DNA of 39,284 bases from Bacteroidota bacterium (GTDB lineage: Bacteria > Bacteroidota > Bacteroidia > 2-12-FULL-35-15), in contig JAHEYB010000033.1 of the NCBI GenBank assembly GCA_023251805.1, positions 1-39,284 on the forward strand, written 5' to 3'. The notes under the pieces were generated by a model. That model worked only from the letters and a program-made list of their open reading frames with translations, searched no databases and was not told where the DNA came from. A program made the position numbers and the translations under genes. Shown here piece by piece: positions 1 to 7,738 of the stretch (positions within the stretch are counted from its first letter, which is position 1; each line of letters opens with the position of its first letter).

Positions 1-103
1 GCGCATAGCGATGTTCGTTATCGATTTTACGAACTACATCGTATTGTGTTTTACAGCTAATAAAAAAGAAGAGAATAATTAGAAGTGAAAATAGATTTTT
101 CAT
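1..103 (-). CDS. Partial lipoprotein, N-terminus only
   Basis: The gene runs leftward from an ATG at 101-103 and is cut by the window edge, so only about 34 residues are visible. They are a short Lys-containing start, a hydrophobic stretch rich in Leu, Ile and Phe, and the lipobox-like FFISCK with Cys near residue 17. This is a type II signal peptide, so the product is probably a membrane-anchored lipoprotein. Nothing after the signal is long enough to identify a family. It lies 51 bp downstream of the next leftward gene (ending at 155), so the two may share a transcript. The function is unknown. Confidence 0.6.
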   Translation of the reverse strand, partial: MKNLFSLLIILFFFISCKTQYDVVRKIDNEHRYA

Positions 104-154
104 AAGAGAGATTTTTCTCTTATAACGGCTATTTAAGAAATGGATACAAAAATT

Positions 155-643
155 TTAGAATCTACCGCAAAGGTGAGGATGGTAACGCTTTTTACGCTTT
201 GGCAGCCAACGTTTTAATTTTTTCTTAGTGTTGAACGTGCGCTCATCAATAGAAGGATTGTGCTTTTTAGTTTTTCCAACAGATGCACTTCCACCGCCAG
301 AAGAAGAAGATGCACTAGCTGTATAACTGCTAGAGACACGTGTATCTGGTTTTTCAATTGCATATCCTTGAGAGCCTTGCTCTAATTCATAACGAATGTG
401 GAATCCATTTTCTAATGTCGGCTCAATGTTCTGAGAAGTCATTTGCTGCTGCATTTGAGGAGCATTGTTCTCATTATATGGGTTGGAATTTATAAAATCA
501 TGAGGATCGTTGTTTGTTTCGGGGGCATCGCCAACAATAGTAACAACAGACTGATTGCCTTGAGCATTTGTCTGAGCAAAAGCAGGCAATGCAGCAAGAC
601 TTACTATAACTGACAAACAATATTTACATCGTTTTGATGCCAC
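155..643 (-). CDS. Small secreted hypothetical protein with basic tail
   Basis: A 162-residue protein that I do not recognise. It starts at GTG (641-643); no in-frame ATG is available nearby, and this start gives a good signal peptide ending AALPAFAQ at about residue 24. The mature part is rich in Asn, Gln and Ser. It contains a Ser/Gly low-complexity stretch (about residues 107-123) and ends in a strongly basic tail (about residues 124-162) rich in Lys and Arg and containing RWLPKRKKRYHPH. The tail might bind nucleic acid, LPS or an anionic surface polymer, but that is inference. It is divergent from the kelch operon that starts at 837. Confidence 0.6.
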   Translation of the reverse strand: MASKRCKYCLSVIVSLAALPAFAQTNAQGNQSVVTIVGDAPETNNDPHDFINSNPYNENNAPQMQQQMTSQNIEPTLENGFHIRYELEQGSQGYAIEKPDTRVSSSYTASASSSSGGGSASVGKTKKHNPSIDERTFNTKKKLKRWLPKRKKRYHPHLCGRF

Positions 644-663
644 GAGATAACAATTTTACATGT

Positions 664-694
664 TAAAAGTACAATATTCTTAGATAAAAGTCAA
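664..694 (-). promoter_or_regulatory. Candidate Bacteroidota promoter for the 155-643 gene
   Basis: On the minus strand a TTG (692-694) is followed after 20 bases by TACTTTTA (664-671). This is close to the Bacteroidota pattern TTTG-N19-21-TAnnTTTG, with the last base differing. It lies 20 bases upstream of the GTG start. This is a pattern match only. Confidence 0.35.
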
Positions 695-836
695 GTTCTT
701 ATCCATTTATTTCCAAACGGTTATAAACAGTGTTCATATCAATTCACCATTGTTAATAGTAACAACAAAAATTGCTTAAAAAAATTGCATTAACGTTAAT
801 TTTACATTAGTTTTATATAAAAATTACTCTCGTCCT

Positions 837-1274
837 ATGAATTTTAGAATTTCAACATATTCCTTTATTGGACTATTTGTAATTGTATTGCTTTATTCCT
901 GCTCTAGTAAGGATGAAACAGAAGAGCAAAAAAATGTTGATTCTGTCGTTACAAAGGCTTCTGAATTAAATTCTTCTTTGCAACCACCAATTGTTAATAC
1001 TCAAGTACTTTCGGTGCAAACTTTTGAGGTTGTAGACGCTTCTACAAATAAAGCAATCGGTTGGGGTTATGATATTTTAATGGATGGCAAAGCTACTATT
1101 CATCAGCCAAACATACCTGCTGTTCCCGGCAACCAAGTGTTTCCTACTAAAGAAATGGCTGACAAATTGGGAAATTTTGCAATCAACAAAATGAAACAAA
1201 CCGGTGGATTACCCACCATTACATTAAAAGAACTTGATAGTTTAGGTGTAAAGTATATAGGTTTAACTAAATAA
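837..1274 (+). CDS. DUF4907-like lipoprotein heading the kelch operon
   Basis: A 145-residue lipoprotein. The hydrophobic start ends in the lipobox LLYSCSS with the acylated Cys near residue 22, so the protein should be anchored in the membrane after processing. From about residue 58 the sequence (FEVVDASTNKAIGWGYDI, then IHQPNIPAVPGNQVF, and a final LKELDSLGVKYIG) matches my memory of DUF4907, a Bacteroidota-specific family of unknown function. The stop is 6 bp before the first kelch gene, so it is almost surely co-transcribed with the four kelch genes. A role as a membrane partner or assembly factor for the secreted kelch proteins is inference from position. Confidence 0.75.
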   Translation: MNFRISTYSFIGLFVIVLLYSCSSKDETEEQKNVDSVVTKASELNSSLQPPIVNTQVLSVQTFEVVDASTNKAIGWGYDILMDGKATIHQPNIPAVPGNQVFPTKEMADKLGNFAINKMKQTGGLPTITLKELDSLGVKYIGLTK

Positions 1275-1280
1275 TAGTGC

Positions 1281-2861
1281 ATGATAAAAAAACTACTCCT
1301 ACCCATTTTATTTACTCTTCCAATTGCAATGTGTGCACAAACATACATTATGAGCAGTGGCACCATTACTACGTGTAGCGGAACATTCATGGATCCGGGA
1401 GGAGTAGGAAATTATTCCGACAACTCTAATTTTGTGCAAACATTTTGCTCCGGAACAAGCACTTGTGTTAGTATCACCTTTAGCTCTTTCAGTGTTGAAA
1501 ATGGTTACGACTTTTTAGCGGTTTATGATGGACCAAACACCAGCTCACCACAAATAGCAGGTAGTCCGTTTACCGGCACAACAAACCCGGGAACATTAAC
1601 GTGCTCTTCCGGTTGTATGACATTTGCATTTTCTTCCGATTTTTCTATTGCGGATGCCGGATGGGTGGGAACCTTTTCTTGTGTTGCATGCCCGCCTCCG
1701 CCTCCGCCTCCAAGTCTTTCTTATGGTTGGACACAAAGAGCAAGTGTTCCGGCAGGTGGCAGACATCGAGCTGTTGCCATTACAATTGGGAGCAGAGCCT
1801 ATGCAGGATTGGGACACATCAATGCAATCACAGATGTTTTATATGACGATTGGTGGGAATATGATCCGGGAACAAATACCTGGTCACAAAAAGCAAATTT
1901 TACTCCCGGCCCGCGCATGCACGCTACAGGATTTGCGATAGGAAATTATGGATATGTAGGAACAGGAAGAGATAATTCCTTTACTGAGCAACCCGACCTT
2001 TGGCGATACGACCCCAGTACAAATACTTGGTCGGCCATGGCATCAATGCCAACAGGAGGAAGACGAGGCGCAGTTGCTTTTGCTGTAAACGGAAAAGGAT
2101 ATTTGGGAACCGGTTCCTACTCAACCGATTTTTGGGAATACAACCCGGCAACAAATTCATGGGCTTCAAAAGCTCCATTTCCAGGCTCTCCACGAATTTC
2201 TTCTGTAGCATTTTCTATCGGCTCAAAAGGATATGTAGGAACAGGTGATGATGGCGGACCTAACGGAGATTTTTATTCTTATAATCCTGTAACAAATGTT
2301 TGGACTACGCTGGCAACAATGCCAGGCTTACCTCGAATGGAAGGCGGAGGGTTTAGCATAAATGGAAAAGGATACATTGGATGTGGTTGTAATTTTCAAA
2401 GTGGCACCAACTATCAGGATTTTTGGGAATATGATCCTATTGGAAATACTTGGATTCAGATTACTGATTACAGCGGTGCTGCCAGAAGGTATTTAAGCTG
2501 TTTTGCAATTGGCGTTAGAGGTTATGGAGTATTTGGAACAAGCGGCACAAATTATAACGACTTGTGGGAATATGGAAACTTCGTACTTGCAGGAGTTGGA
2601 GAAAATGAAAATAATAATTCTGTAAAAACATTTCCTAATCCTTTTGTAAATGAAATTACTTTTTCCATTTCACAAAATATAATTTTTGATGGCAATGCTT
2701 CGATAAAAATAATGGACATCACCGGAAAAACAATTCAAGTGATAAAAAATATTACGGAGCACGAAATAATAATTGACAGAGGAGGAATGAAAAAAGGAAT
2801 GTATTTTTTCGAATTTCAAAATAATAACAATAAAACAACCGGAAAATTTATTGCATTATGA
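1281..2861 (+). CDS. Secreted CUB-like plus kelch protein with T9SS tail
   Basis: A 526-residue secreted protein. The signal peptide ends at MCAQ (about residue 20). Residues about 22-135 look like a CUB domain, with the NGYDFLAVYDGP and FSSDFSIADAGWVGTF elements and several Cys. A run of seven prolines (about residues 137-143) links it to about six kelch blades (150-440) built on units such as KGYVGTG and DFWEYDPATNSW. The last 80 residues (VKTFPNPFVNEITFS onward) form a type A sorting domain for the type IX secretion system. The protein is therefore expected outside the cell or on its surface, probably as a beta-propeller binding or adhesion protein. Automated pipelines often call such proteins galactose oxidase, but I see no evidence of that activity. 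The stop overlaps the next start (ATGA). Confidence 0.85.
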   Translation: MIKKLLLPILFTLPIAMCAQTYIMSSGTITTCSGTFMDPGGVGNYSDNSNFVQTFCSGTSTCVSITFSSFSVENGYDFLAVYDGPNTSSPQIAGSPFTGTTNPGTLTCSSGCMTFAFSSDFSIADAGWVGTFSCVACPPPPPPPSLSYGWTQRASVPAGGRHRAVAITIGSRAYAGLGHINAITDVLYDDWWEYDPGTNTWSQKANFTPGPRMHATGFAIGNYGYVGTGRDNSFTEQPDLWRYDPSTNTWSAMASMPTGGRRGAVAFAVNGKGYLGTGSYSTDFWEYNPATNSWASKAPFPGSPRISSVAFSIGSKGYVGTGDDGGPNGDFYSYNPVTNVWTTLATMPGLPRMEGGGFSINGKGYIGCGCNFQSGTNYQDFWEYDPIGNTWIQITDYSGAARRYLSCFAIGVRGYGVFGTSGTNYNDLWEYGNFVLAGVGENENNNSVKTFPNPFVNEITFSISQNIIFDGNASIKIMDITGKTIQVIKNITEHEIIIDRGGMKKGMYFFEFQNNNNKTTGKFIAL

Positions 2862-4093
2862 TAAAAAGGAAATACAGTTTATTAGCAATCCTCGCATTTT
2901 TATGCTTTGAACTTTCTGCTCAAAACATTTGGAACAAACGTGCGTCCACTGGTGGTTCAAAAAGAGAGCGTGTTGTGAGTTTTTCTATTGCTAGCAGAGG
3001 ATATATTGGATTGGGTCAGGATACACTCAATTTAATGTTAAACGATTTGTGGGAATATGATCCGGGAACAAATTCTTGGACACAAAAAGCAAATTTCCCC
3101 GGAGTAGCGCGCAGAGATGCTGCCGCTTTTGCAATTGGCTCCAAAGGATATGTGGGAACGGGAATAGATAATGCCGATGCATTTTTAGGAACTCCTCTTG
3201 CTGATTTTTGGGAATATAATCCTGCAACAAATAGCTGGACAAATAAAGCCGCTTATCCTGGCAACTTTGGTGGTGGCGCTTATTATGTTACAGGATTTGC
3301 AGTATCAGGCAAAGGATATTTTTGCTGTGGAAAGTTGGGCGCATCTTTTTATTCAAGTGAATTGTGGGAATACAATCCTTCAACAAATAGTTGGTTACAA
3401 AAAGCGAATTTCCCCGGAGGAATTAGATACGGAGGAGCAGCATTTACCATTGGCAATGCTGCTTATTTTGGAACAGGAACAGATGAAAATGTTTTAACAA
3501 ACGATTTTTATAAATATACTCCTGCTACAAATAGCTGGACACCTATTTATAGTTTTCCAGGAAGCGGAAGATTTTCTTGCAGCGCATTTACAATATCAAA
3601 CAATGGTTATTTATTACTTGGTTCCGATGGAGGCTACAAAGATGAATTATGGCAATACGACCCATTGGTTAATTATTGGTTTCCGAAAGCCGCTCTACCA
3701 GGTGGGGCAAGACGCTCTGCCGGAGCTTTTTCTATAGGCGGTAAGGGATATGCTGGCACCGGAAAAGGATTAACTGGAACACGAAAAGATTTTTGGGAAT
3801 ATTTACCTTCTATTCCTGTTGGTATTGATGAACATTCAGATGATGTGTTTACCGCAATTTATCCGAACCCAATTTTGGATGAAGCAACCGTGGTTATTTC
3901 GGAACAGATTTTTAATAATGATAAAAATTTATTTTATGATATACTAAATCTGCAAGGAAAAATTATTGCTTCTGAAAAAATTACTGCTTCCTCTTTTATA
4001 ATTAACAGAAATAATTTTTCTGCCGGAATTTATTTTGTCTCCATCCGTTCATCTGAAAATAGAATTGCTTCTAAAAAAATAATTTTACAATAA
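2858..4093 (+). CDS. Secreted kelch-repeat protein with T9SS tail
   Basis: A 411-residue paralogue of the flanking genes. The signal peptide ends at LSAQ (about residue 22). Residues about 24-325 hold six kelch units with the recurring KGYVGTG and DLWEYDPGTNSWTQKANFPG pattern. The C-terminal 75 residues (FTAIYPNPILDEATVVIS onward, ending ASKKIILQ) are a type A T9SS sorting domain. Unlike its upstream neighbour it has no CUB-like domain. It overlaps the previous gene by 4 bp and the next by 1 bp, so translation is probably coupled. A cell-surface beta-propeller is the likely structure; the ligand is unknown. Confidence 0.85.
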   Translation: MIKRKYSLLAILAFLCFELSAQNIWNKRASTGGSKRERVVSFSIASRGYIGLGQDTLNLMLNDLWEYDPGTNSWTQKANFPGVARRDAAAFAIGSKGYVGTGIDNADAFLGTPLADFWEYNPATNSWTNKAAYPGNFGGGAYYVTGFAVSGKGYFCCGKLGASFYSSELWEYNPSTNSWLQKANFPGGIRYGGAAFTIGNAAYFGTGTDENVLTNDFYKYTPATNSWTPIYSFPGSGRFSCSAFTISNNGYLLLGSDGGYKDELWQYDPLVNYWFPKAALPGGARRSAGAFSIGGKGYAGTGKGLTGTRKDFWEYLPSIPVGIDEHSDDVFTAIYPNPILDEATVVISEQIFNNDKNLFYDILNLQGKIIASEKITASSFIINRNNFSAGIYFVSIRSSENRIASKKIILQ

Positions 4094-5289
4094 TGAAGAA
4101 GGTAATTATTCTCTTTTCATTTATCATATTAATGACCGACTCCTTTTCGCAGGGTCCATGGTCGCAAAAAGCTTCTATGGGTGGATTACAACGACACCGA
4201 CCTTTTACCTTTTCAATTGGAATGAGAGGTTATTTAGGTTGTGGCTGGAACGGAGTAACCATGTATGGCGATTTTTGGGAATATGATCCAAGCAGTAACA
4301 CCTGGCAACAAAAAGCAGATTATCCTTCAGGTCCTCGTTTAAGTGCATTTGGTTTTGCAATTGGAAATAAAGGATATGCCGGAGCGGGATTGGATGATTT
4401 TTTATATACTCAATCCGATTTTTATGAATACAATCCGGTTACAAATAGTTGGACAGCAAAAGCTTCATTTGCCGGAACGCCTATATTTGGTGCTTCTGCA
4501 GCAGTGGTAGCAAATAAAGCCTATGTGTGTTTTGGTGATGACTGGGACCCATTTTACATGCGACATAACGAATTGTGGGAATATAATCCAACAACTGATT
4601 CTTGGAATTCCCTTTCCTCCTTCCCCGGTTTTGCGCGAAGAGATGCAATTGGATTTGCAATTGGTACAAAAGCCTATTATGGGACAGGAAATGACGATAG
4701 CTATTTAGAAACTTCTGATTTTTGGGAATATGAACCGGCAACAGATACTTGGACACAACTCGCAAATTTCATGGGAAGTGACAGGTCTCAAGCTGTTGGA
4801 TTTGCTGTAAATGGCAAAGGTTATATAGGAACAGGCGGGCAACTTGATGAACAGGATTTTTATGAATATAATCCTTCAACAAATTCATGGAGAGGAATTG
4901 ATTTTTTCCCAGGCGCAGGAAGAGAAAATTCTGCCTCTTTTGTTATTGGGAATCTTGCTTATGTAACTTGCGGAACAAACGGAATAAATTACAATGATTT
5001 ATGGGAATTTAATTCGTTTCTAATTACGGATGTAACTGAAAATAAAAATGAAACTTCCATTCAAATTTATCCAAACCCAATGGTAGACAAATCTACCGTT
5101 GAGCTCAAAACTTCTGTCAATAATACTACTTGGCAATTGGTTAACATAGAAGGTAAGATTGTTGCTTCAGAAAAAATTCACAGTTCAACATTTCAAATCA
5201 CAAAAAATAATTTATCATCTGGAACTTATTTATTAAACATAAAAAGGGAACAAAACCTTATTGCATCAAAGAAAATAATCATTCAATAA
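4093..5289 (+). CDS. Secreted kelch-repeat protein with T9SS tail
   Basis: A 398-residue member of the same family. The signal peptide ends at DSFSQ (about residue 20), six kelch units follow to about residue 310, and the tail (IQIYPNPMVDKSTVEL onward, ending ASKKIIIQ) is a type A T9SS sorting domain. Its start codon shares one base with the stop codon of the previous gene (TAATG). The tail is nearly the same as that of the preceding protein, which points to tandem duplication rather than independent acquisition. No catalytic motif is visible, so binding or adhesion is the most that can be inferred. Confidence 0.85.
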   Translation: MKKVIILFSFIILMTDSFSQGPWSQKASMGGLQRHRPFTFSIGMRGYLGCGWNGVTMYGDFWEYDPSSNTWQQKADYPSGPRLSAFGFAIGNKGYAGAGLDDFLYTQSDFYEYNPVTNSWTAKASFAGTPIFGASAAVVANKAYVCFGDDWDPFYMRHNELWEYNPTTDSWNSLSSFPGFARRDAIGFAIGTKAYYGTGNDDSYLETSDFWEYEPATDTWTQLANFMGSDRSQAVGFAVNGKGYIGTGGQLDEQDFYEYNPSTNSWRGIDFFPGAGRENSASFVIGNLAYVTCGTNGINYNDLWEFNSFLITDVTENKNETSIQIYPNPMVDKSTVELKTSVNNTTWQLVNIEGKIVASEKIHSSTFQITKNNLSSGTYLLNIKREQNLIASKKIIIQ

Positions 5290-5296
5290 ATTTTAT

Positions 5297-6529
5297 ATGA
5301 AAAAGCATTTACATTATTCCGCACTTTCTCTTTTATTAGTACTTGTAATTACTTCTTCTTTGTCGGCACAAGGATGGTGGTTTAGAAAAGCAGATTATAA
5401 TCAATCAGCAAGAACAGCAGCCGTTGCATTTGCAATTGGTAGTGGTGGATTTGTTGGGACAGGTTATGATAGTGCCACTTATAAAAGAAATTTTAGTGTA
5501 TACGTGCCATCAACAGATACATGGACTGCAACCACAAGCATGGGCGGAGCAACAGGTTCGGGATTATCTCGTGATGCTGCTTCTTGTTTTGTTATTGGAA
5601 CAAAAGCTTATGTGTGTTGCGGACAAAATTCAAATCCTTATAATTTAGATTGCTGGGAATATGATGCAGGACTTGATTTGTGGACACAAAAAGCAAATTT
5701 TGCAGGAACACCTAGACGTTCGGCTGCCGCATTTGAATTAGGAGGAAATGGTTATATCGCCTGTGGACAAGATATTTCCGGATTAAAAAATGATTTATGG
5801 ATGTATAATGTTTCTGCAAATAGCTGGACAGCAAAAGCGGCTTATCCCGGAACGGCAAGAAGATTACCTGTTGCGTTTACAATAGGAACAAAAGCATACG
5901 TTGGAACAGGAGATGATGGCGCATTTAAAGGAGATTTTTTTAAATATGATGCTACAGCAAATGCTTGGTTTACAGTTGCCATTTACGGTGGCACACCAAG
6001 ATATGGCGCAGCATGTTTTGTAATTGGAACCGATGCTTATGTGGGGACAGGTTACGATAATACTTTATCCAACAGAAAAGATTTTTGGAAATACAATTCA
6101 TTAACAAATGTGTGGTCGCCTGTAAAAGATTTTTCCGGCACGGCACGTTCCAATGCTGTTGGTTTTACACTTAGCGGCTATGGCTATGTTGCTACGGGAT
6201 ATGATTCTTTAACTACAAAAGATTTATGGGTGTTTGACCCAAACTCAAATGGAATTGAAGAAATGGATAAATTTAAGTCAAGTGTAAAAATTTATCCTAA
6301 CCCTATTGTTGACAATGCAACCATTACATTTAGCCCTGAATGCTTAAACGCTTTTGGAAAAATTTCTTTTTTATTGTATGATATCAATGGAAGAGAAGTG
6401 AAATACATCGAACAACTTTCTACATCTGAAACCGAATTAACAAGAGGCTATTTAGGAAACGGAATTTACATTTATAAGTTTGTAGGGGATGGTGTTGTAT
6501 TGGCTACAGGGAAAGTGGTGCTACAGTAG
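5297..6529 (+). CDS. Secreted kelch-repeat protein with T9SS tail, last gene of operon
   Basis: A 410-residue secreted protein that starts 7 bp after the previous gene. The signal peptide ends at SLSAQ (about residue 25). About six kelch units (residues 27-320) carry the KAYVGTG and DFWKYN pattern, and the C-terminal type A T9SS domain begins at VKIYPNPIVDNATITF. Its tail differs more from the other three (it ends ATGKVVLQ), so it may be the oldest or most diverged copy. A MITE-like repeat begins 10 bp after the stop, and no conventional terminator is seen apart from a GC-rich palindrome at 6543-6561. Confidence 0.85.
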   Translation: MKKHLHYSALSLLLVLVITSSLSAQGWWFRKADYNQSARTAAVAFAIGSGGFVGTGYDSATYKRNFSVYVPSTDTWTATTSMGGATGSGLSRDAASCFVIGTKAYVCCGQNSNPYNLDCWEYDAGLDLWTQKANFAGTPRRSAAAFELGGNGYIACGQDISGLKNDLWMYNVSANSWTAKAAYPGTARRLPVAFTIGTKAYVGTGDDGAFKGDFFKYDATANAWFTVAIYGGTPRYGAACFVIGTDAYVGTGYDNTLSNRKDFWKYNSLTNVWSPVKDFSGTARSNAVGFTLSGYGYVATGYDSLTTKDLWVFDPNSNGIEEMDKFKSSVKIYPNPIVDNATITFSPECLNAFGKISFLLYDINGREVKYIEQLSTSETELTRGYLGNGIYIYKFVGDGVVLATGKVVLQ

Positions 6530-6538
6530 CGAACGAAT

Positions 6539-6745
6539 GGAACCCCGAATCTAGTTCGGGGCAGGCGCCAACTTGTCATGATAAAAAACGATAAAAATAT
6601 TTCAAATTATTTACAAAACAAGCTTAGTTGTTAGATTTGGGTATAATTAATAATGTATCAAATTCAAAATCCCTTTCAAATCAGAATCGCCACAGGCGAT
6701 TAAAAAATCACGCCTTATCATGAAAATCATGATAATCTGCGTTCC
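6539..6745. repeat. MITE-like element, copy A
   Basis: A non-coding element of about 207 bp. Its right part (about 6665-6745) is nearly identical to 7620-7699. This shared part includes an AATCGCC-ACA-GGCGATT hairpin and the terminal sequence ending ATAATCTGCGTTCC. The middle is also alignable with copy B. The left end begins GGAA like copy B, but the next bases are replaced by a block of about 33 bp that carries the palindrome CCCCGAATCTAGTTCGGGG (6543-6561). No transposase is encoded. It fills most of the gap between the kelch operon and the leftward DUF2459 gene. Confidence 0.7.
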
Positions 6746-6751
6746 ATAAAA

Positions 6752-7435
6752 TCACTCTAGCTGACCTACAATGCCACTCTCCAAAGGCGTCCACACTCCT
6801 ATTTTAATTCCAGCATCTTTAAGTGTATTGCCTGTCCATACATTGCAAGTTTTAAACATGCAATACGTTCCAACGGCTTCGTAAAAACGATCTTGTTGTG
6901 TATAGCCATCGTGCTTGACTAGTATCGGCTTTAAACCACCCGATTGAAAAGAACTGGAAATACAATCAATCAAACATAAATACTGCTCTTTTGAAATAAC
7001 AATTTTTTTACACGACTCTGTAAGTTTTGGTTTTCGGTATTTATACGTTACATGCATCGCACTTGTACTCATTCCAAATGCTGCTTTAAACGCAGTAGAA
7101 AAAGTCAAATCGTCCCAAGTGGGTGCATCAATAAAAAAACCTTTGTCGCCCCAACCCATTGCAATGTATTCAAAACTAGCATTCACATTTTTGAAATCGG
7201 AATAAGGTAGAAATTCGCTCCAATCAATTTCCTCTGTTTTAACCGGCATAATTATATCGGTATGGATTCCATTCGACTGTACAAAAATTTCTACTCCATC
7301 TTTTACATTTGAAAAAGAAGAATTGGCTTTTACATAAGGCAATAGAAAAGCGAATAATAAATAGATGACAACGAAGAGAATAATACCCAAAAGAGAGAAA
7401 GCAATGTAACGGAGCAATTTTTTAAGAGTGGACAT
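6752..7435 (-). CDS. DUF2459 family membrane-anchored protein
   Basis: A 227-residue protein. The frame stays open to 7522, but the extra 29 codons run into repeat copy B, so I chose the ATG at 7433-7435, which gives a short basic start followed by one membrane helix (about residues 10-32). The remainder carries the hallmarks I associate with DUF2459 (TIGR02117): IFVQSNGIHTDIIMPV, AMGWGDKGFFIDAPTWDDL, and near the C-terminus YCMFKTCNVWTGNTLKDAGI. The conserved His, Cys and polar residues suggest an enzyme with a papain-like layout, but that is speculation and no activity is known to me. It is flanked on both sides by MITE-like repeats and stands alone, with its neighbours pointing the other way. 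Confidence 0.8.
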   Translation of the reverse strand: MSTLKKLLRYIAFSLLGIILFVVIYLLFAFLLPYVKANSSFSNVKDGVEIFVQSNGIHTDIIMPVKTEEIDWSEFLPYSDFKNVNASFEYIAMGWGDKGFFIDAPTWDDLTFSTAFKAAFGMSTSAMHVTYKYRKPKLTESCKKIVISKEQYLCLIDCISSSFQSGGLKPILVKHDGYTQQDRFYEAVGTYCMFKTCNVWTGNTLKDAGIKIGVWTPLESGIVGQLE

Positions 7436-7505
7436 TTGCAGAAAAACGATTAGTTGGTTTTGATATTGTGTTTGCAAGAAATTGATTCTATGGCAACAAG
7501 CAAAT

Positions 7506-7699
7506 GGAACGCAGATTATCATGATTTTCAGGATAAAAAATGATAAATTATTTCATATAGATTATTAAGCAAGCTTCGTTCAAAGATTTGTTTGAGTATA
7601 ATCAACATTGGATTAAAGCAAAACCCCTTTCAAATCAGAATCGCCACAGGCGATTAAAAAATCACGCCTTATTATGAAAATCATGATAATCTGCGTTCC
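7506..7699. repeat. MITE-like element, copy B, with perfect 25-bp terminal inverted repeats
   Basis: A 194-bp non-coding element. The left end 7506-7530 (GGAACGCAGATTATCATGAT, continuing TTTCA) is the exact reverse complement of the right end 7675-7699. Inside lies an AATCGCC/GGCGATT hairpin and AT-rich filler. It shares about 80 bp of near-identity with copy A and its ends with copy C (26646-26833). It contains no open frame of its own. It occupies most of the 303-bp gap between the divergent DUF2459 and phosphotransferase genes. Confidence 0.8.
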
Positions 7700-7727
7700 A
7701 TTCCACACAGCATAAGCAACAAATTAG

Positions 7728-7735
7728 TACCTTTG
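7728..7735 (+). promoter_or_regulatory. Bacteroidota -7 box TACCTTTG for the phosphotransferase gene
   Basis: TACCTTTG matches the Bacteroidota -7 consensus TAnnTTTG exactly. Only three bases separate it from the ATG at 7739, so transcription would begin at or next to the start codon. No TTTG -33 box is seen at the expected distance, because that position falls in the end of repeat copy B. Confidence 0.5.
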
Positions 7736-7738
7736 CCC

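Noticed and set aside
1281..6529. Galactose oxidase function for the kelch proteins
   Set aside because: Kelch repeats alone do not show the enzyme; no copper-site Tyr-Cys arrangement could be recognised.
6543..6561. Palindrome as intrinsic terminator of the kelch operon
   Set aside because: The stem is GC-rich but no T-run follows, and it fits better as a repeat inserted in the MITE-like element.
7436..7522. N-terminal extension of the DUF2459 protein
   Set aside because: The extra 29 codons cross into the end of repeat copy B, and the ATG at 7435 gives a normal membrane anchor.
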